A stretch of 64,000 nucleotides of DNA, from positions 372,001-436,000 of the forward strand of contig NZ_JAMOZL010000004.1 of assembly GCF_023667495.1 (NCBI RefSeq), read 5' to 3'. Source of the DNA: Dyadobacter sp. MSC1_007 (GTDB taxonomy: Bacteria; Bacteroidota; Bacteroidia; Cytophagales; Spirosomataceae). This document shows, one piece after another, positions 33,723 to 43,009 of this stretch. Position numbers and translations under genes: made by a program. Position 1 is the first letter of the stretch; the number at the start of each line of letters is the position of its first letter. The notes below the pieces were generated by a model. That model was not told the origin of the DNA, made no database searches, and was given only the letters and a program-made list of their open reading frames with translations.

Positions 33723-34754
33723 TCAGAATTTCGGACAAGAAAGTTGTTTTTTACGGCTTTTGGATCGTTTCTGCTTGGGTTCGAGTGGCGCAAATATGTA
33801 GGAAAGCGAAATCTCGTGCGCGCCGCCGCTGCCAGCTCCCAGGGTGGAGATCGTCAGGTCATAACTATACCCGATCGAGAACTTATCCTGCCTGAATCCG
33901 GCAAGAAATACCAGAGATTCGTGGTTATTGATATTCTGAGCATATTTTTTGAATGGGATACCCCGATACCAGGCCCCAATCACCAAAGGTTCGATGGTGA
34001 CATACATTCCAGCGTCAAACTGATCGTATTTACCCTGCTTTTTGTACATGATAGCAGGTGATATCGTCTTTTCTTTATCTATTTCATCTCCCAAAAAAGT
34101 ATATCCCGCAAACGGAATGCGTAATCCAGCTTGCAAACTGGCCTTTACAGGAAGCCGCGCTTCAGTTAAGGAGGAAAATGCCTGATTAGGCCGGTTCAAA
34201 TGGTGGGCCGAAATGCCTGCCCAGTACCAATCCGAATAGAGCATTGCACCGGCACCGAAATCAGCATAAAATACATTGGGACCTCCTTTTGCAAACGGGT
34301 CTTCGGATGGCTGCCCGGTAAGTCCGCCATTATTGTATTGATCACCAAAAGTCAGACCGAAATAATCGAGCGTACGTGATGCAAAGCCTCCCTGGACGCC
34401 CAGACGAAGTGAAGTAAGTTCATTAAACTGGATCTGATAAGAGTATTGCAATGCTACATCCGTGGATTTCAGGTTACCCAGACCTTGGCTATCCATCGTT
34501 ACCAATACGCCTAATCCGCTATTATAATTGGGCAAAAATACATCTGCTCCAATGGAAGTGGTTACAAAATTGGCTGAGAGTGCAGGCCATTGGTTACGGT
34601 AATTGATGGTCGCGCGAGGTGCCAGTGCACCACCAGCGAGAGCAGGGTTCAGGTACAACGGGTTCGCGTAGAATTGCGAAAACTGCGGATCCTGGCTCCA
34701 ACCTTTCAGGCAAAGCAGTGTCAGTATGAAAAGGAGAAGTAAACGCTTGGTCAT
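33723..34754 (-). CDS. PorP/SprF-family type IX secretion membrane protein
   Basis: A protein of about 343 residues. I start at 34754 (MTKRLLLLFILTLLCLKGWS), a clean signal peptide; an ATG 39 bases upstream adds a non-hydrophobic prefix. The mature start DPQFSQFYANPLYLNPALAGG is the hallmark of the PorP/SprF family, and the rest is an outer-membrane beta-barrel. These proteins usually act as cell-surface anchors or partners for one type B T9SS cargo. The divergent neighbour at 34979 encodes exactly such a cargo, so they probably form a dedicated pair. Confidence 0.92.
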   Translation of the reverse strand: MTKRLLLLFILTLLCLKGWSQDPQFSQFYANPLYLNPALAGGALAPRATINYRNQWPALSANFVTTSIGADVFLPNYNSGLGVLVTMDSQGLGNLKSTDVALQYSYQIQFNELTSLRLGVQGGFASRTLDYFGLTFGDQYNNGGLTGQPSEDPFAKGGPNVFYADFGAGAMLYSDWYWAGISAHHLNRPNQAFSSLTEARLPVKASLQAGLRIPFAGYTFLGDEIDKEKTISPAIMYKKQGKYDQFDAGMYVTIEPLVIGAWYRGIPFKKYAQNINNHESLVFLAGFRQDKFSIGYSYDLTISTLGAGSGGAHEISLSYIFAPLEPKQKRSKSRKKQLSCPKF

Positions 34755-34978
34755 ATATTTATTGGCTTGCGACTTTCTGAAATGTAAACCCATTCCGGGC
34801 TTAAAAAAATTACCAGATTAATTTCACAAATTATCCTCAAATTGCGTATTAATATTCAAATTAGATGTGTTTTTACGACATTACCGCACAAAATTTTAAC
34901 ATTTTATTTTCGTTAGTAATGTCGGATAATCTGAATATTCTATGAGATGGCTAGGGGTGTTTGAACAAGTAACGAAAC

Positions 34979-37852
34979 ATGGGGCGATTTTATAATAGGT
35001 ACCAGCAATTTTTTTGTGCACTCTTTCTGCTTACGCTGCTCTCCGCAGGGTATGCTTTTGCACAAACTCCTTTCGTGGTACAAAACCAATGTATGCAGAA
35101 CCCCGACTGCGATGCCGACTCCACATCATTCCGGGACCCGGTTACAACTGCTACCGCTTGGCAATGGAACTTTGGTGAAGGTGGTGCCACAGATACCCGC
35201 CGTAATCCGCAGCATTCCTACATGGCGCCTGGCTCTTACACCGTAACGCTGGTCAGAACGCTAGCCGGAGGCACGAAAGAAACCGTTTCTCAAACCATTA
35301 CAATCGGTGAGCTTCCGCCTATATTCCAGAATTGGAAGACCGATACCACCATTTGCAGGGGCGACACACTCATCCTTGATCCTTATCCCAATGGTGCGCC
35401 TCCGGACGCCAAATATGTATGGTATCCGAAAGGCGACACCACCCAAACACTGAGTGTGGATAGTTCTGGCTGTTATTCCGTAGAGGTCATCCTGCCAAAC
35501 GGTTGCAAGATCCAGGACCGCATTAATGTGAAGATCTGTATGGAACCTGCTGCTCAAGAGGGCTCCAAATGGTATTTCGGTGGCAATGCAGGCCTAGATT
35601 TCTCAAATACTCCCCCGTCACCCATTACAGACGGCAAACTGAACACACCCGAAGGAACCTCTTCGATCGCCAATTCGAAGGGACAACTGCTCTTTTACTC
35701 CGACGGGATAACAATATGGAACAAGAACGGGGACGTTATGCCCTGTTTTACGGGAACGTGCGTCCCGATGAAAGGTAGCCCGAATTCCACGCAATCGGTC
35801 CTCATTGTGCCCCAGCCTACCTGTAAAGGCTGCGAATACCTTTATAATGTATTCACAACCTCGGACATTAACGGCGAAAAACTGCTTACGGTAAGCGTTG
35901 TGGACATGCGGCGCAACAATGGTCTCGGCGCGGTCATCGAGCAAAACACCACTTTACAAACACCCACAACGGAACGTATAGCCTCCGTCCGTAACAATCG
36001 GGACAGCACTTACTGGGTTATTTCACACGATTACGGCACCAATAAGTTCCGCATTTACCACGCTACAGAAGGTGGTTTGTCTGAAGTAAGTGCTCCGGAA
36101 CTTGGTATGGCGCATGACAGTCTGCACAAGGCAGAAGGTTACATGAAGTTTTCGGCACCCGATAGCGCTACCGGGCAACGCCGTCTGGCTGTGATTATTC
36201 CGGGACCTCCCAAAAACTATGTTGAGCTTTTCCATTTCAATGACTCCACAGGCGTACTTACTTACGACAAGACCATTGACCTTGGTCCCGCCCCGCCCAC
36301 CGCATACGGGATCGAATTCTCACCGACGGGCGAAAAAATGTATATTTCTTTCCAAGGAGGGAATGGCTCAAACTCCTATTTGAAACAATATGACCTGACT
36401 TTGCCTGATAGCTTACTGACGGAAACGGCCATCACGATCGACAGTTCGGCTACCAGAAAATTCGGGGCCCTGCAATTCGGGCCTGACGGGCGCATTTACA
36501 TGGCGATCCAGGGAAGCGAATATCTGGGCGTAATCGGTGAGCCCGAGGGCAATTCGTTAACCGGTGTGGATTACGAAAGGGATGGCGTGAACCTGGGCGG
36601 CCAAAACAGTCAATTGGGCTTACCTAATATGGTACAGGACTTCACACAGGAATCATCCGGGCCTGGTTTTGAAGCAGATGGTTTTTGTACCAATGAGCCT
36701 ACCACATTCCAGGCCAGTCCTATTTGTGACCCTATCGAAGACCAGTATTCTTGGGACTTTCTAGGAAATGGCTCATTCACAGCACCTTCCAAACAACAGC
36801 AGGCAACTTACACCTACACGCAGCCGGGAACTTACAAAGTGGCTATGCGTGCGACCAATAAATGTACTGATACGACCATCGTGCAGGAGGTTACCATTTA
36901 CGAAACGCCTGCTAATATCGACCTGGGGCCAGACAAGGACACTTGCGGAGCCTACGTACCGCTTGATATGAAAGTGGAAGCAGAAGTTTATGCCTGGATC
37001 AACCGCGGCAGGGTTGTGGGACGTGGCCGGACTTACAGGGCAACCGCTACCGGCCGCTATATCGCAGTTGCATTCAACGGGCCGCAGGGAGATTGCTTCG
37101 CTGCCGACACCATTGAAATCACGCTCCGCAAGCCGCCAGCCTTCACAATAGGGCCAGATACGACTTTGTGCCGGGACAGTTCCATCGTTCTCCGCGTTCA
37201 AAGCGACCGCTGGATCGAGTATAACTGGAGTACTGGCGACAAAACGCGTGAGGTTACCATCGGACAACCCGGCCAATACTTCGTGACCGTTAAAGACCGC
37301 AACGATTGCTACAACTCAGACACCATTCAGGTAGGTGAATTGCCTTCCCCAATCCTGAACCTGGCCCCTGAAAGTGCGATATGCATTCCAGACGGTCAAT
37401 CCGTGATCCTGGATGCGAATGGGCAGGGTCCTTATAAATACCTATGGCCGCATTCGGGTGACACGACCAAAACTATCACGGTCAAGACGGAAGGCACTTA
37501 TGTGGTACGCGCGACAAATAAAGAAGGCTGCGTGACCGAGCAATCCACCAAAGTTGTGGATAAATGCGAGCCTAGGTTCTTCATTCCAGACGCATTTACG
37601 CCGGATGGCGAGGGCCATAATGAGATCCTTGAAATATTCGGAGCATATTATACAAACTTTTCCATCCGGATTTACAATAGGTGGGGCGAGGTGATTTACG
37701 CGACCACCGACATTGAAGCGCGGTGGGACGGCACTTATAAAGGTGTTAAAGTACAGCCTGGAAGCTATCCTTATGTACTCTCCTATGAAGCACTATATTA
37801 TCCCGAACGTAATCCAATCGTGAAGCGGGGTTCGGTGATGGTCATCAGATAA
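34979..37852 (+). CDS. Giant-repeat T9SS cargo with PKD domains and type B C-terminal domain
   Basis: A 957-residue exported protein with signal peptide FLLTLLSAGYAFAQ. A PKD domain follows (about 47-110, WQWNFGEGGATDTRRNP then PGSYTVTLVR). Next is a CysX-rich Ig-like repeat (CRGDTLILDPYP), a long beta-propeller-like region that begins KWYFGGNAGLDFSNTP, a second PKD unit (YSWDFLGNGSF, PGTYKVAMR), and three further Cys-containing repeats (GPDTTLCRDSSIVL type). The last 90 residues are the gliding-motility-associated type B sorting domain (FIPDAFTPDGEGHNEIL, IYNRWGEVIY). It should be secreted by T9SS and held at the surface by its PorP/SprF partner encoded divergently. Confidence 0.92.
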   Translation: MGRFYNRYQQFFCALFLLTLLSAGYAFAQTPFVVQNQCMQNPDCDADSTSFRDPVTTATAWQWNFGEGGATDTRRNPQHSYMAPGSYTVTLVRTLAGGTKETVSQTITIGELPPIFQNWKTDTTICRGDTLILDPYPNGAPPDAKYVWYPKGDTTQTLSVDSSGCYSVEVILPNGCKIQDRINVKICMEPAAQEGSKWYFGGNAGLDFSNTPPSPITDGKLNTPEGTSSIANSKGQLLFYSDGITIWNKNGDVMPCFTGTCVPMKGSPNSTQSVLIVPQPTCKGCEYLYNVFTTSDINGEKLLTVSVVDMRRNNGLGAVIEQNTTLQTPTTERIASVRNNRDSTYWVISHDYGTNKFRIYHATEGGLSEVSAPELGMAHDSLHKAEGYMKFSAPDSATGQRRLAVIIPGPPKNYVELFHFNDSTGVLTYDKTIDLGPAPPTAYGIEFSPTGEKMYISFQGGNGSNSYLKQYDLTLPDSLLTETAITIDSSATRKFGALQFGPDGRIYMAIQGSEYLGVIGEPEGNSLTGVDYERDGVNLGGQNSQLGLPNMVQDFTQESSGPGFEADGFCTNEPTTFQASPICDPIEDQYSWDFLGNGSFTAPSKQQQATYTYTQPGTYKVAMRATNKCTDTTIVQEVTIYETPANIDLGPDKDTCGAYVPLDMKVEAEVYAWINRGRVVGRGRTYRATATGRYIAVAFNGPQGDCFAADTIEITLRKPPAFTIGPDTTLCRDSSIVLRVQSDRWIEYNWSTGDKTREVTIGQPGQYFVTVKDRNDCYNSDTIQVGELPSPILNLAPESAICIPDGQSVILDANGQGPYKYLWPHSGDTTKTITVKTEGTYVVRATNKEGCVTEQSTKVVDKCEPRFFIPDAFTPDGEGHNEILEIFGAYYTNFSIRIYNRWGEVIYATTDIEARWDGTYKGVKVQPGSYPYVLSYEALYYPERNPIVKRGSVMVIR

Positions 37853-37900
37853 TCTTTCTTTTTGCAGATTAAAACAATTATTTTTGATTAAAGAATGATA

Positions 37901-37933
37901 AACAGTCGCCATAAAAACGTGGCGACTGTTTTT
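37901..37933 (+). terminator. Intrinsic terminator after the T9SS cargo gene
   Basis: AACAGTCGCC (37901-37910) and GGCGACTGTT (37921-37930) form a perfect 10-bp stem with a 10-base loop, followed by TTTTT. It separates the cargo gene from ruvB. Confidence 0.85.
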
Positions 37934-37953
37934 AACTGTTCAGCCGACCTATT

Positions 37954-38979
37954 ATGCGCCAGGATTATCTGTCCGGAGATAAAGAAAATCTTTCCAATAC
38001 TGAAAAAGAGATCGAACGCGCATTGCGGCCGCTTTCTTTCGACGATTTTACTGGACAGGAAAAAATACTTGAAAACCTGAAAATATTCGTCCAGGCTGCG
38101 CGTCAGCGCGGGGATGCGCTCGACCATGTGCTGCTTCACGGACCTCCCGGGCTCGGCAAAACCACCCTTTCCAATATCATCGCCAATGAACTGGGCTCCG
38201 GCATTAAAATCACGTCCGGTCCCGTCCTCGACAAGCCGAGCGACCTCGCCGGGCTACTTACCAACTTGCAGGAACACGATGTACTTTTCATCGACGAAAT
38301 CCACCGGCTGAACCCGATCGTGGAAGAATACCTGTACTCTGCAATGGAGGATTACAAGATCGACATCATGCTCGACAGCGGTCCGAATGCACGTAGCATT
38401 CAGATCGGGCTGAACCCGTTCACGCTGATAGGCGCGACCACCCGTGCGGGTATGCTCACGTCACCCCTGCGTGCGAGGTTCGGGATCAATGCAAGACTTG
38501 AATATTATGACGCACTGTTGTTGACCTCCATTCTGAAACGCTCAGCGGCCATTCTTGGAACCCCATTGGAAGAAGATGCTGCCTTTGAAATAGCCAGGCG
38601 CAGCAGGGGCACTCCCCGTATTGCGAATAACCTGCTGCGTCGCACACGCGATTTTGCGCAGGTAAAGGGGAACGGAAAAATCACAGTGGCAATCGCCGAA
38701 ATGGCGTTGCAGGCATTGGACGTCGATCAAAACGGCCTGGATGAGATGGATAACCGCATCTTGAATACTATTATTCACAAGTTTAAAGGCGGGCCTGTGG
38801 GATTATCGACCATTGCCACGGCTTGCGGCGAAGAGGCTGAAACTATCGAGGAAGTTTATGAGCCATTTTTAATTCAGGAGGGTTATCTCAAACGGACTTC
38901 ACGCGGGCGAGAGGTAACAGAAAAGGCATTCAAACATCTTGGAATCCTGCCAAGGCACCGGTCAGGTGAATTGTTCTGA
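37954..38979 (+). CDS. ruvB: Holliday junction branch-migration helicase RuvB
   Basis: A 341-residue AAA+ ATPase that drives branch migration with RuvA. Walker A is GPPGLGKTT at 63-71, Walker B LFIDE at 111-115 with EIHRL following, and sensor 1 lies in [22 protein letters not shown]. The winged-helix C-terminal domain includes [16 protein letters not shown] and ends LPRHRSG. Length is typical. It is not linked to ruvA or ruvC here, which is common in Bacteroidota. Confidence 0.97.
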   Translation: MRQDYLSGDKENLSNTEKEIERALRPLSFDDFTGQEKILENLKIFVQAARQRGDALDHVLLHGPPGLGKTTLSNIIANELGSGIKITSGPVLDKPSDLAGLLTNLQEHDVLFIDEIHRLNPIVEEYLYSAMEDYKIDIMLDSGPNARSIQIGLNPFTLIGATTRAGMLTSPLRARFGINARLEYYDALLLTSILKRSAAILGTPLEEDAAFEIARRSRGTPRIANNLLRRTRDFAQVKGNGKITVAIAEMALQALDVDQNGLDEMDNRILNTIIHKFKGGPVGLSTIATACGEEAETIEEVYEPFLIQEGYLKRTSRGREVTEKAFKHLGILPRHRSGELF

Positions 38980-39034
38980 GCGTTAACTTTTTAAGAAGTT
39001 TTAACATTGAGATACAAGTTAAGTATAGAAATAG

Positions 39035-39042
39035 TAATTTTG
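39035..39042 (+). promoter_or_regulatory. -7 element for the Nudix gene
   Basis: TAATTTTG matches TAnnTTTG exactly and lies 25 bases before the ATG at 39068. A TTG at 39007-39009 is a possible -33 with a slightly long spacer. Confidence 0.4.
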
Positions 39043-39067
39043 CGGTAAATTAGTGTGACCGCCTCCT

Positions 39068-39490
39068 ATGATCGAAGTACTGGTTTCCGAAAAGTTAGTA
39101 GTGAGAGTGCCCTGTGCTGTGATTGAACATGATGGAAAAGTACTCGCCGGGCAAAGAAGCGCGGCATTGTCCTTCCCACTTCAATGGGAATTCCCTGGTG
39201 GAAAGCTCGAAAAAAATGAAACTGACGAGCAGGCATTGTTCCGTGAAATCATGGAAGAGCTTAATGCGGAAGTTGAAATTATCCACAAACTTCCCGAAAC
39301 TTCAAAAGACCAGGGCTGGCGTGAAATTGTGCTGGTACCATTTATCTGCAAAGTCAATACCATCGATTTTGTATTGACAGAACACGAACAGATACTTTGG
39401 CTTGATCCTTCCGACCTGCCTTGCCTCGACTGGACAGAGGCCGATCTGAATGTAATCCGTTACTATTACGACTACCTAGCGACTAAATAA
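39068..39490 (+). CDS. MutT-like Nudix (deoxy)nucleoside triphosphate hydrolase
   Basis: A 140-residue Nudix hydrolase. The Nudix box reads GKLEKNETDEQALFREIMEE, with the Arg-Glu-x-x-Glu-Glu metal core intact and Asn where the consensus has Gly near the end. The N-terminus (VVRVPCAVIEHDGKVLAGQR) and HEQILWLDPSDLPCLDWTEADL match the MutT group that removes damaged dNTPs such as 8-oxo-dGTP, although substrate cannot be read directly. The last 15 bases overlap the 3' end of the convergent dihydroorotase gene. Confidence 0.9.
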   Translation: MIEVLVSEKLVVRVPCAVIEHDGKVLAGQRSAALSFPLQWEFPGGKLEKNETDEQALFREIMEELNAEVEIIHKLPETSKDQGWREIVLVPFICKVNTIDFVLTEHEQILWLDPSDLPCLDWTEADLNVIRYYYDYLATK

Positions 39491-40837
39491 TAGCCGTTTC
39501 CCCTTCACAGTTTCCTCAAACTGCCCATTTTCATAAACCAGATGCCCCGACACAAACGTATGGGTGATTTTGGAGTGGAATTCTGTTCCTTCAAAGGGCG
39601 ACCAGCCGCATTTGGAATAAATATTCTCAGGCTCAACAGTCGTCGTTGCATTCGTATCAACCAGCAACAGATCGGCCCAATATCCTTCCCGTATATAGCC
39701 CCGGTCGCGGATATCGAAGCAATCGGCCACGGCGTGGCTCATCTTTTCTGCAACCCTGTCGATCGAAATCTTACCTTCCCGGCTTAGTTCGAGCATAACG
39801 TTTAACGTATGTTGCACGAGTGGCAATCCGGATGGTGCCTGCCAGTAATGCTGCGCCTTTTCTTCGGAAGTATGCGGCGCATGGTCGGTTGCTATCACAT
39901 CGATGCGGTTATCCAATACGGCTTGCAAAATAGCCTTTTTATGATGGGGTGCTTTGATGGCGGGATTGCATTTGATCAGATTACCCAACGTTTTGTAATC
40001 TTCCGCATCAAACCACATATGGTGTACGCAGGCTTCCGCTGTAACCAGTTTACGCTGACCGTTGTCCAACAATATCTTACCGTCTTTCCTCCTCCCTACT
40101 TCAAACAAATGCACTTCATCGCCAGTCGAGATATGCAGGATATGTAGGCGTGTCCCGTGTTTATGGGCAAGTCCGGTTGCAAATGAAGAAGACGTAAGGC
40201 ATGCCTCTTCGTTTCTGATCAATGCATGGATATCATAAGGCACATTGTCGCCATACTTTTCCTTGAAGTAGGCCATCCGTTTCTTCACAGTGGGCTCGTC
40301 TTCACAATGCGTGGCGATAATGCAGGGCGCATTTGCAAACAGCCTTTCCAGCACTTCCGGTGCATCCACGAGCATATTTCCGGTAGAAGAACCCATGAAT
40401 ATCTTGATACCGCAAACCTGTGAAGGATCTGTCCGCATCACCTCTTCATAATTATCATTCGACGCGCCCATGAAGAATGAGTAATTGGCAAGGGAAGTAT
40501 TGGCCGCAATCTGGTATTTATCTTCCAGCAATTGCTGCGTGAGTGTATTCGGCACCGTATTGGGCATTTCCATAAACGAAGTAACCCCTCCGGCCACCGC
40601 GGCTTTGGATTCTGTATAAATATTTGCCTTATGAGTGAGGCCCGGCTCCCTGAAATGCACTTGGTCGTCAATCACTCCCGGCATTAAATACAGGCCTTTG
40701 GCATCGATAACGCGGTCGGCAACAACATGCTGTAAATCTTTTCCGATCCTTTGGATGTGACCATTTTCAATTACTACGTCTAAATCCTGGACCCTGTTCT
40801 CATTTACTACTTGTGCATTTACGATCAGCGTTGTCAT
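39476..40837 (-). CDS. pyrC: Dihydroorotase
   Basis: An enzyme of about 453 residues that closes carbamoyl-aspartate to dihydroorotate in pyrimidine synthesis. I start at 40837 (MTTLIVNAQVVNENRVQDLD); an upstream ATG at 41077 would add 80 unrelated residues that overlap the divergent ComF gene. The binuclear-zinc site is present as DDQVHFREPGLTHK (His-x-x pattern), IATHCEDE, HILHIST and IDVIATDHAPHT. The form is the class I amidohydrolase type, related to allantoinase. It converges with and overlaps the Nudix gene by 15 bases. Confidence 0.93.
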   Translation of the reverse strand: MTTLIVNAQVVNENRVQDLDVVIENGHIQRIGKDLQHVVADRVIDAKGLYLMPGVIDDQVHFREPGLTHKANIYTESKAAVAGGVTSFMEMPNTVPNTLTQQLLEDKYQIAANTSLANYSFFMGASNDNYEEVMRTDPSQVCGIKIFMGSSTGNMLVDAPEVLERLFANAPCIIATHCEDEPTVKKRMAYFKEKYGDNVPYDIHALIRNEEACLTSSSFATGLAHKHGTRLHILHISTGDEVHLFEVGRRKDGKILLDNGQRKLVTAEACVHHMWFDAEDYKTLGNLIKCNPAIKAPHHKKAILQAVLDNRIDVIATDHAPHTSEEKAQHYWQAPSGLPLVQHTLNVMLELSREGKISIDRVAEKMSHAVADCFDIRDRGYIREGYWADLLLVDTNATTTVEPENIYSKCGWSPFEGTEFHSKITHTFVSGHLVYENGQFEETVKGKRLLFSR

Positions 40838-40907
40838 GGGCAGCGGTTTGTTTATGACGCAAAGGTATTCAGACGGGTTGAAATTCACCCATTCAAAATC
40901 TATAAAA

Positions 40908-41600
40908 ATGAACCTGAAAAGTATCCTCCGCGATTTCACCGACCTCCTGTTCCCGCGTTGCTGCGAAAGCTGTGACGTTGTTCTGGTTGGTAACGAAGAA
41001 ACCATCTGTACCGCTTGCCGGATATCCCTGCCGAGAGTCGGAAACAAAGGCCTGAACGAAGAACTATTGCAATACAAATTCGTAAACGTGCCACAGGTCG
41101 TGTCGACGCATTCATTTTTGTTATTTACAAAAAAAGGAAAGGTTCAGCGACTACTTCACGCGCTCAAATACAAGGGAAATAAAGATGTGGGAATTCTGCT
41201 CGGGTATATGTTCGGGCAGGAAATGCTTACCTCTGGCTGCCTTCCGGATGCTGAAATAATACTGAGTATTCCATTGCACAAGAAAAAACAAAAGGCACGT
41301 GGCTATAACCAAAGCGACCTGCTGGCCGAAGGATTTTCAAAAGCAACAGGGATACCCTGGTCAGGTAGCATTCTGGAACGAACGAGACATACTGCTACCC
41401 AAACCGGCAAAACTAAAATTGAACGCAGGGAAAATGTGAAAGGTGTTTTTGTAATAAAAGAAAAAATCAGCTACCAGTCCGTGATCATCATGGACGATGT
41501 GCTGACGACTGGCGCGACGTTGGAAGAATGCGCGGAAACGCTGCTTGCTGCCGGATGTCGCGAAATTTACATTGCTACCATTGCATTGGCACAGCATTAA
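40908..41600 (+). CDS. ComF-family phosphoribosyltransferase-like protein
   Basis: A protein of about 230 residues. I start at 40908 (MNLKSILRDFTDLLFPRCCE); an ATG at 40836 overlaps the dihydroorotase start. The N-terminal zinc-ribbon cysteines are CCESCDVV and ICTAC. The phosphoribosyltransferase-like part has LHALKYKGNKDVG, IPLHKKKQKARGYNQSDLLA and the PRPP loop SVIIMDDVLTTGATLEECA. ComF is needed for DNA uptake in naturally competent bacteria but is widespread without competence. It diverges from pyrC. Confidence 0.93.
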   Translation: MNLKSILRDFTDLLFPRCCESCDVVLVGNEETICTACRISLPRVGNKGLNEELLQYKFVNVPQVVSTHSFLLFTKKGKVQRLLHALKYKGNKDVGILLGYMFGQEMLTSGCLPDAEIILSIPLHKKKQKARGYNQSDLLAEGFSKATGIPWSGSILERTRHTATQTGKTKIERRENVKGVFVIKEKISYQSVIIMDDVLTTGATLEECAETLLAAGCREIYIATIALAQH

Positions 41601-41606
41601 AACAAT

Positions 41607-41636
41607 ACAGCCGCCGTCCCGAAGAACAGCGGCTGT
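41607..41636. terminator. Hairpin between convergent comF and gldK genes
   Basis: ACAGCCGC (41607-41614) and GCGGCTGT (41629-41636) form a perfect 8-bp stem with a 14-base loop. On the minus strand it is followed by ATTGTTTT. It resembles the terminator at 506, which shares GCCGCCGT and GAACAGCGGC. Confidence 0.65.
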
Positions 41637-41656
41637 CAATCTGAATAGCAGATTTA

Positions 41657-42919
41657 TTATTCCTTGTGGCTTCCTGTTGCGATCATTGCACAACGAAATC
41701 CAACCATTGCAGTTGCAGAATCCTGATCCATATAACGGCGTGTTCCAGGTGACAACCAATATGCTACATCCGACCATGAACCACCTTTGTAAACTCTCAG
41801 TTTATCATCAACCATCGAGTTGGCGTTTTTGGTATCGTAGTTCTTAGCTTCATCCTGATAACCGTCGCGACGGAAAGAGTTCAGGTCGTTTACATCGCTG
41901 TTGGAAAGCGGACGGTACACGTCATACACCCATTCGCTCACGTTACCTGCCATGTCGTACAATCCATTGTCGTTAGCTGGATAAGAGCGGATTTCCTGAG
42001 TGATAATAGCACCATCATTGGATTTTCCGGCAATACCCGCGTAGTCACCAGGACCGCGTTTGAAGTTGGCAAGCATTGTTCCCTGCTTACGGCCACGTGG
42101 CTGGCGCATTGTAGAGCCATCCCATGGATAAATTCTCGAATTGGACTGGTTTTCGTCTGAATACTGTGTTCCGATCATCGCCATTGCAGCATATTCAAAT
42201 TCTGCTTCTGTCGGAAGTCGGTACGGAGGCATTACGTAACCACTTTCGATTCTGAGCTGCGGTGCAGGCCCTTCGGCTGCCGCCACTGCTTCGCCCTCAG
42301 CTTTTTTCTTCTTGCCAAAAGAGAAACCTCTTTTTTTCTTTGGACCTGCCGCGGCAGCACCAGCAGTATTGTTTGCCTGACTTACAGCAGCGGTACGCCA
42401 TGCGCAGTAGTCGTTAGCCTGAACCCATGAAACTCCAACCACCGGATAAAGGCGGAAACCTGGGTGACGAAGGTACATTGTTACATAAGAGTCGTTGAAT
42501 GACAGTTCGTTATACCAAACGTTTGTATCAGGTAGTGCTTTGGCATAAAATTCTTCGGAAGAATCTTTCTGCACCGCATTCAGGTATTCGAGATAATGGA
42601 CGTTTGCCACTTCTGTCTGGTCCATGTAGAACGACTGGATACTGACCGTTCTTTTGGGATTGTCCCTTCTGGCCATTACATCCTCTTCCAACGACCCCAT
42701 CGTAAAGCGTCCTCCTTCGATATAAACAAGGTCAGGACCGGCTGGCAATGCTTTATATTGCTTTACCTCAAATCCGTCTTTGCCATTATAGGCCAAGCCC
42801 GTTTTGGAGCTTGTTTTTCCAGGTTTCAAGCTGGTTGGCTTCTTGTTTTTACTACACGAAGTAGCCGCTAATAACACAATCAGAATCAACACGATCGACC
42901 GGGTACCCATCTTTTGCAT
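41657..42919 (-). CDS. gldK: GldK/PorK-type T9SS lipoprotein (FGE-sulfatase domain)
   Basis: A lipoprotein of about 420 residues. The N-terminus MQKMGTRSIVLILIVLLAATSC gives a lipobox at LAATSC; starts at 42928 or 42910 are also possible. The FGE/SUMF-like domain has IEGGRFTMGSLEEDV, SFYMDQTEVANVHYLEYL, YPVVGVSWVQANDYCAWRT, PYRLPTEAEFEYAA and YDMAGNVSEWVYDVYRP, matching GldK/PorK, which forms the periplasmic ring of the T9SS with GldN. GldJ is a close paralogue and cannot be excluded. A Lys/Ala-rich insertion (about 186-224, with PKKKRGFSFGKKKKAEG) interrupts the domain. gldL, gldM and gldN are not next to it. Confidence 0.85.
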   Translation of the reverse strand: MQKMGTRSIVLILIVLLAATSCSKNKKPTSLKPGKTSSKTGLAYNGKDGFEVKQYKALPAGPDLVYIEGGRFTMGSLEEDVMARRDNPKRTVSIQSFYMDQTEVANVHYLEYLNAVQKDSSEEFYAKALPDTNVWYNELSFNDSYVTMYLRHPGFRLYPVVGVSWVQANDYCAWRTAAVSQANNTAGAAAAGPKKKRGFSFGKKKKAEGEAVAAAEGPAPQLRIESGYVMPPYRLPTEAEFEYAAMAMIGTQYSDENQSNSRIYPWDGSTMRQPRGRKQGTMLANFKRGPGDYAGIAGKSNDGAIITQEIRSYPANDNGLYDMAGNVSEWVYDVYRPLSNSDVNDLNSFRRDGYQDEAKNYDTKNANSMVDDKLRVYKGGSWSDVAYWLSPGTRRYMDQDSATAMVGFRCAMIATGSHKE

Positions 42920-43009
42920 GCAAATCATTGCTTTAAAGTGACTTAAGTGTTTGGTATTTTATAGTATGCGAAACCGCAAATGTATGAAATCAATCGAAAT
43001 TATTTTCTC

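Noticed and set aside
40838-41077. N-terminal extension of dihydroorotase by 80 residues
   Set aside because: The added residues do not resemble the family and overlap the ComF coding region; the internal ATG at 40837 gives the usual start.
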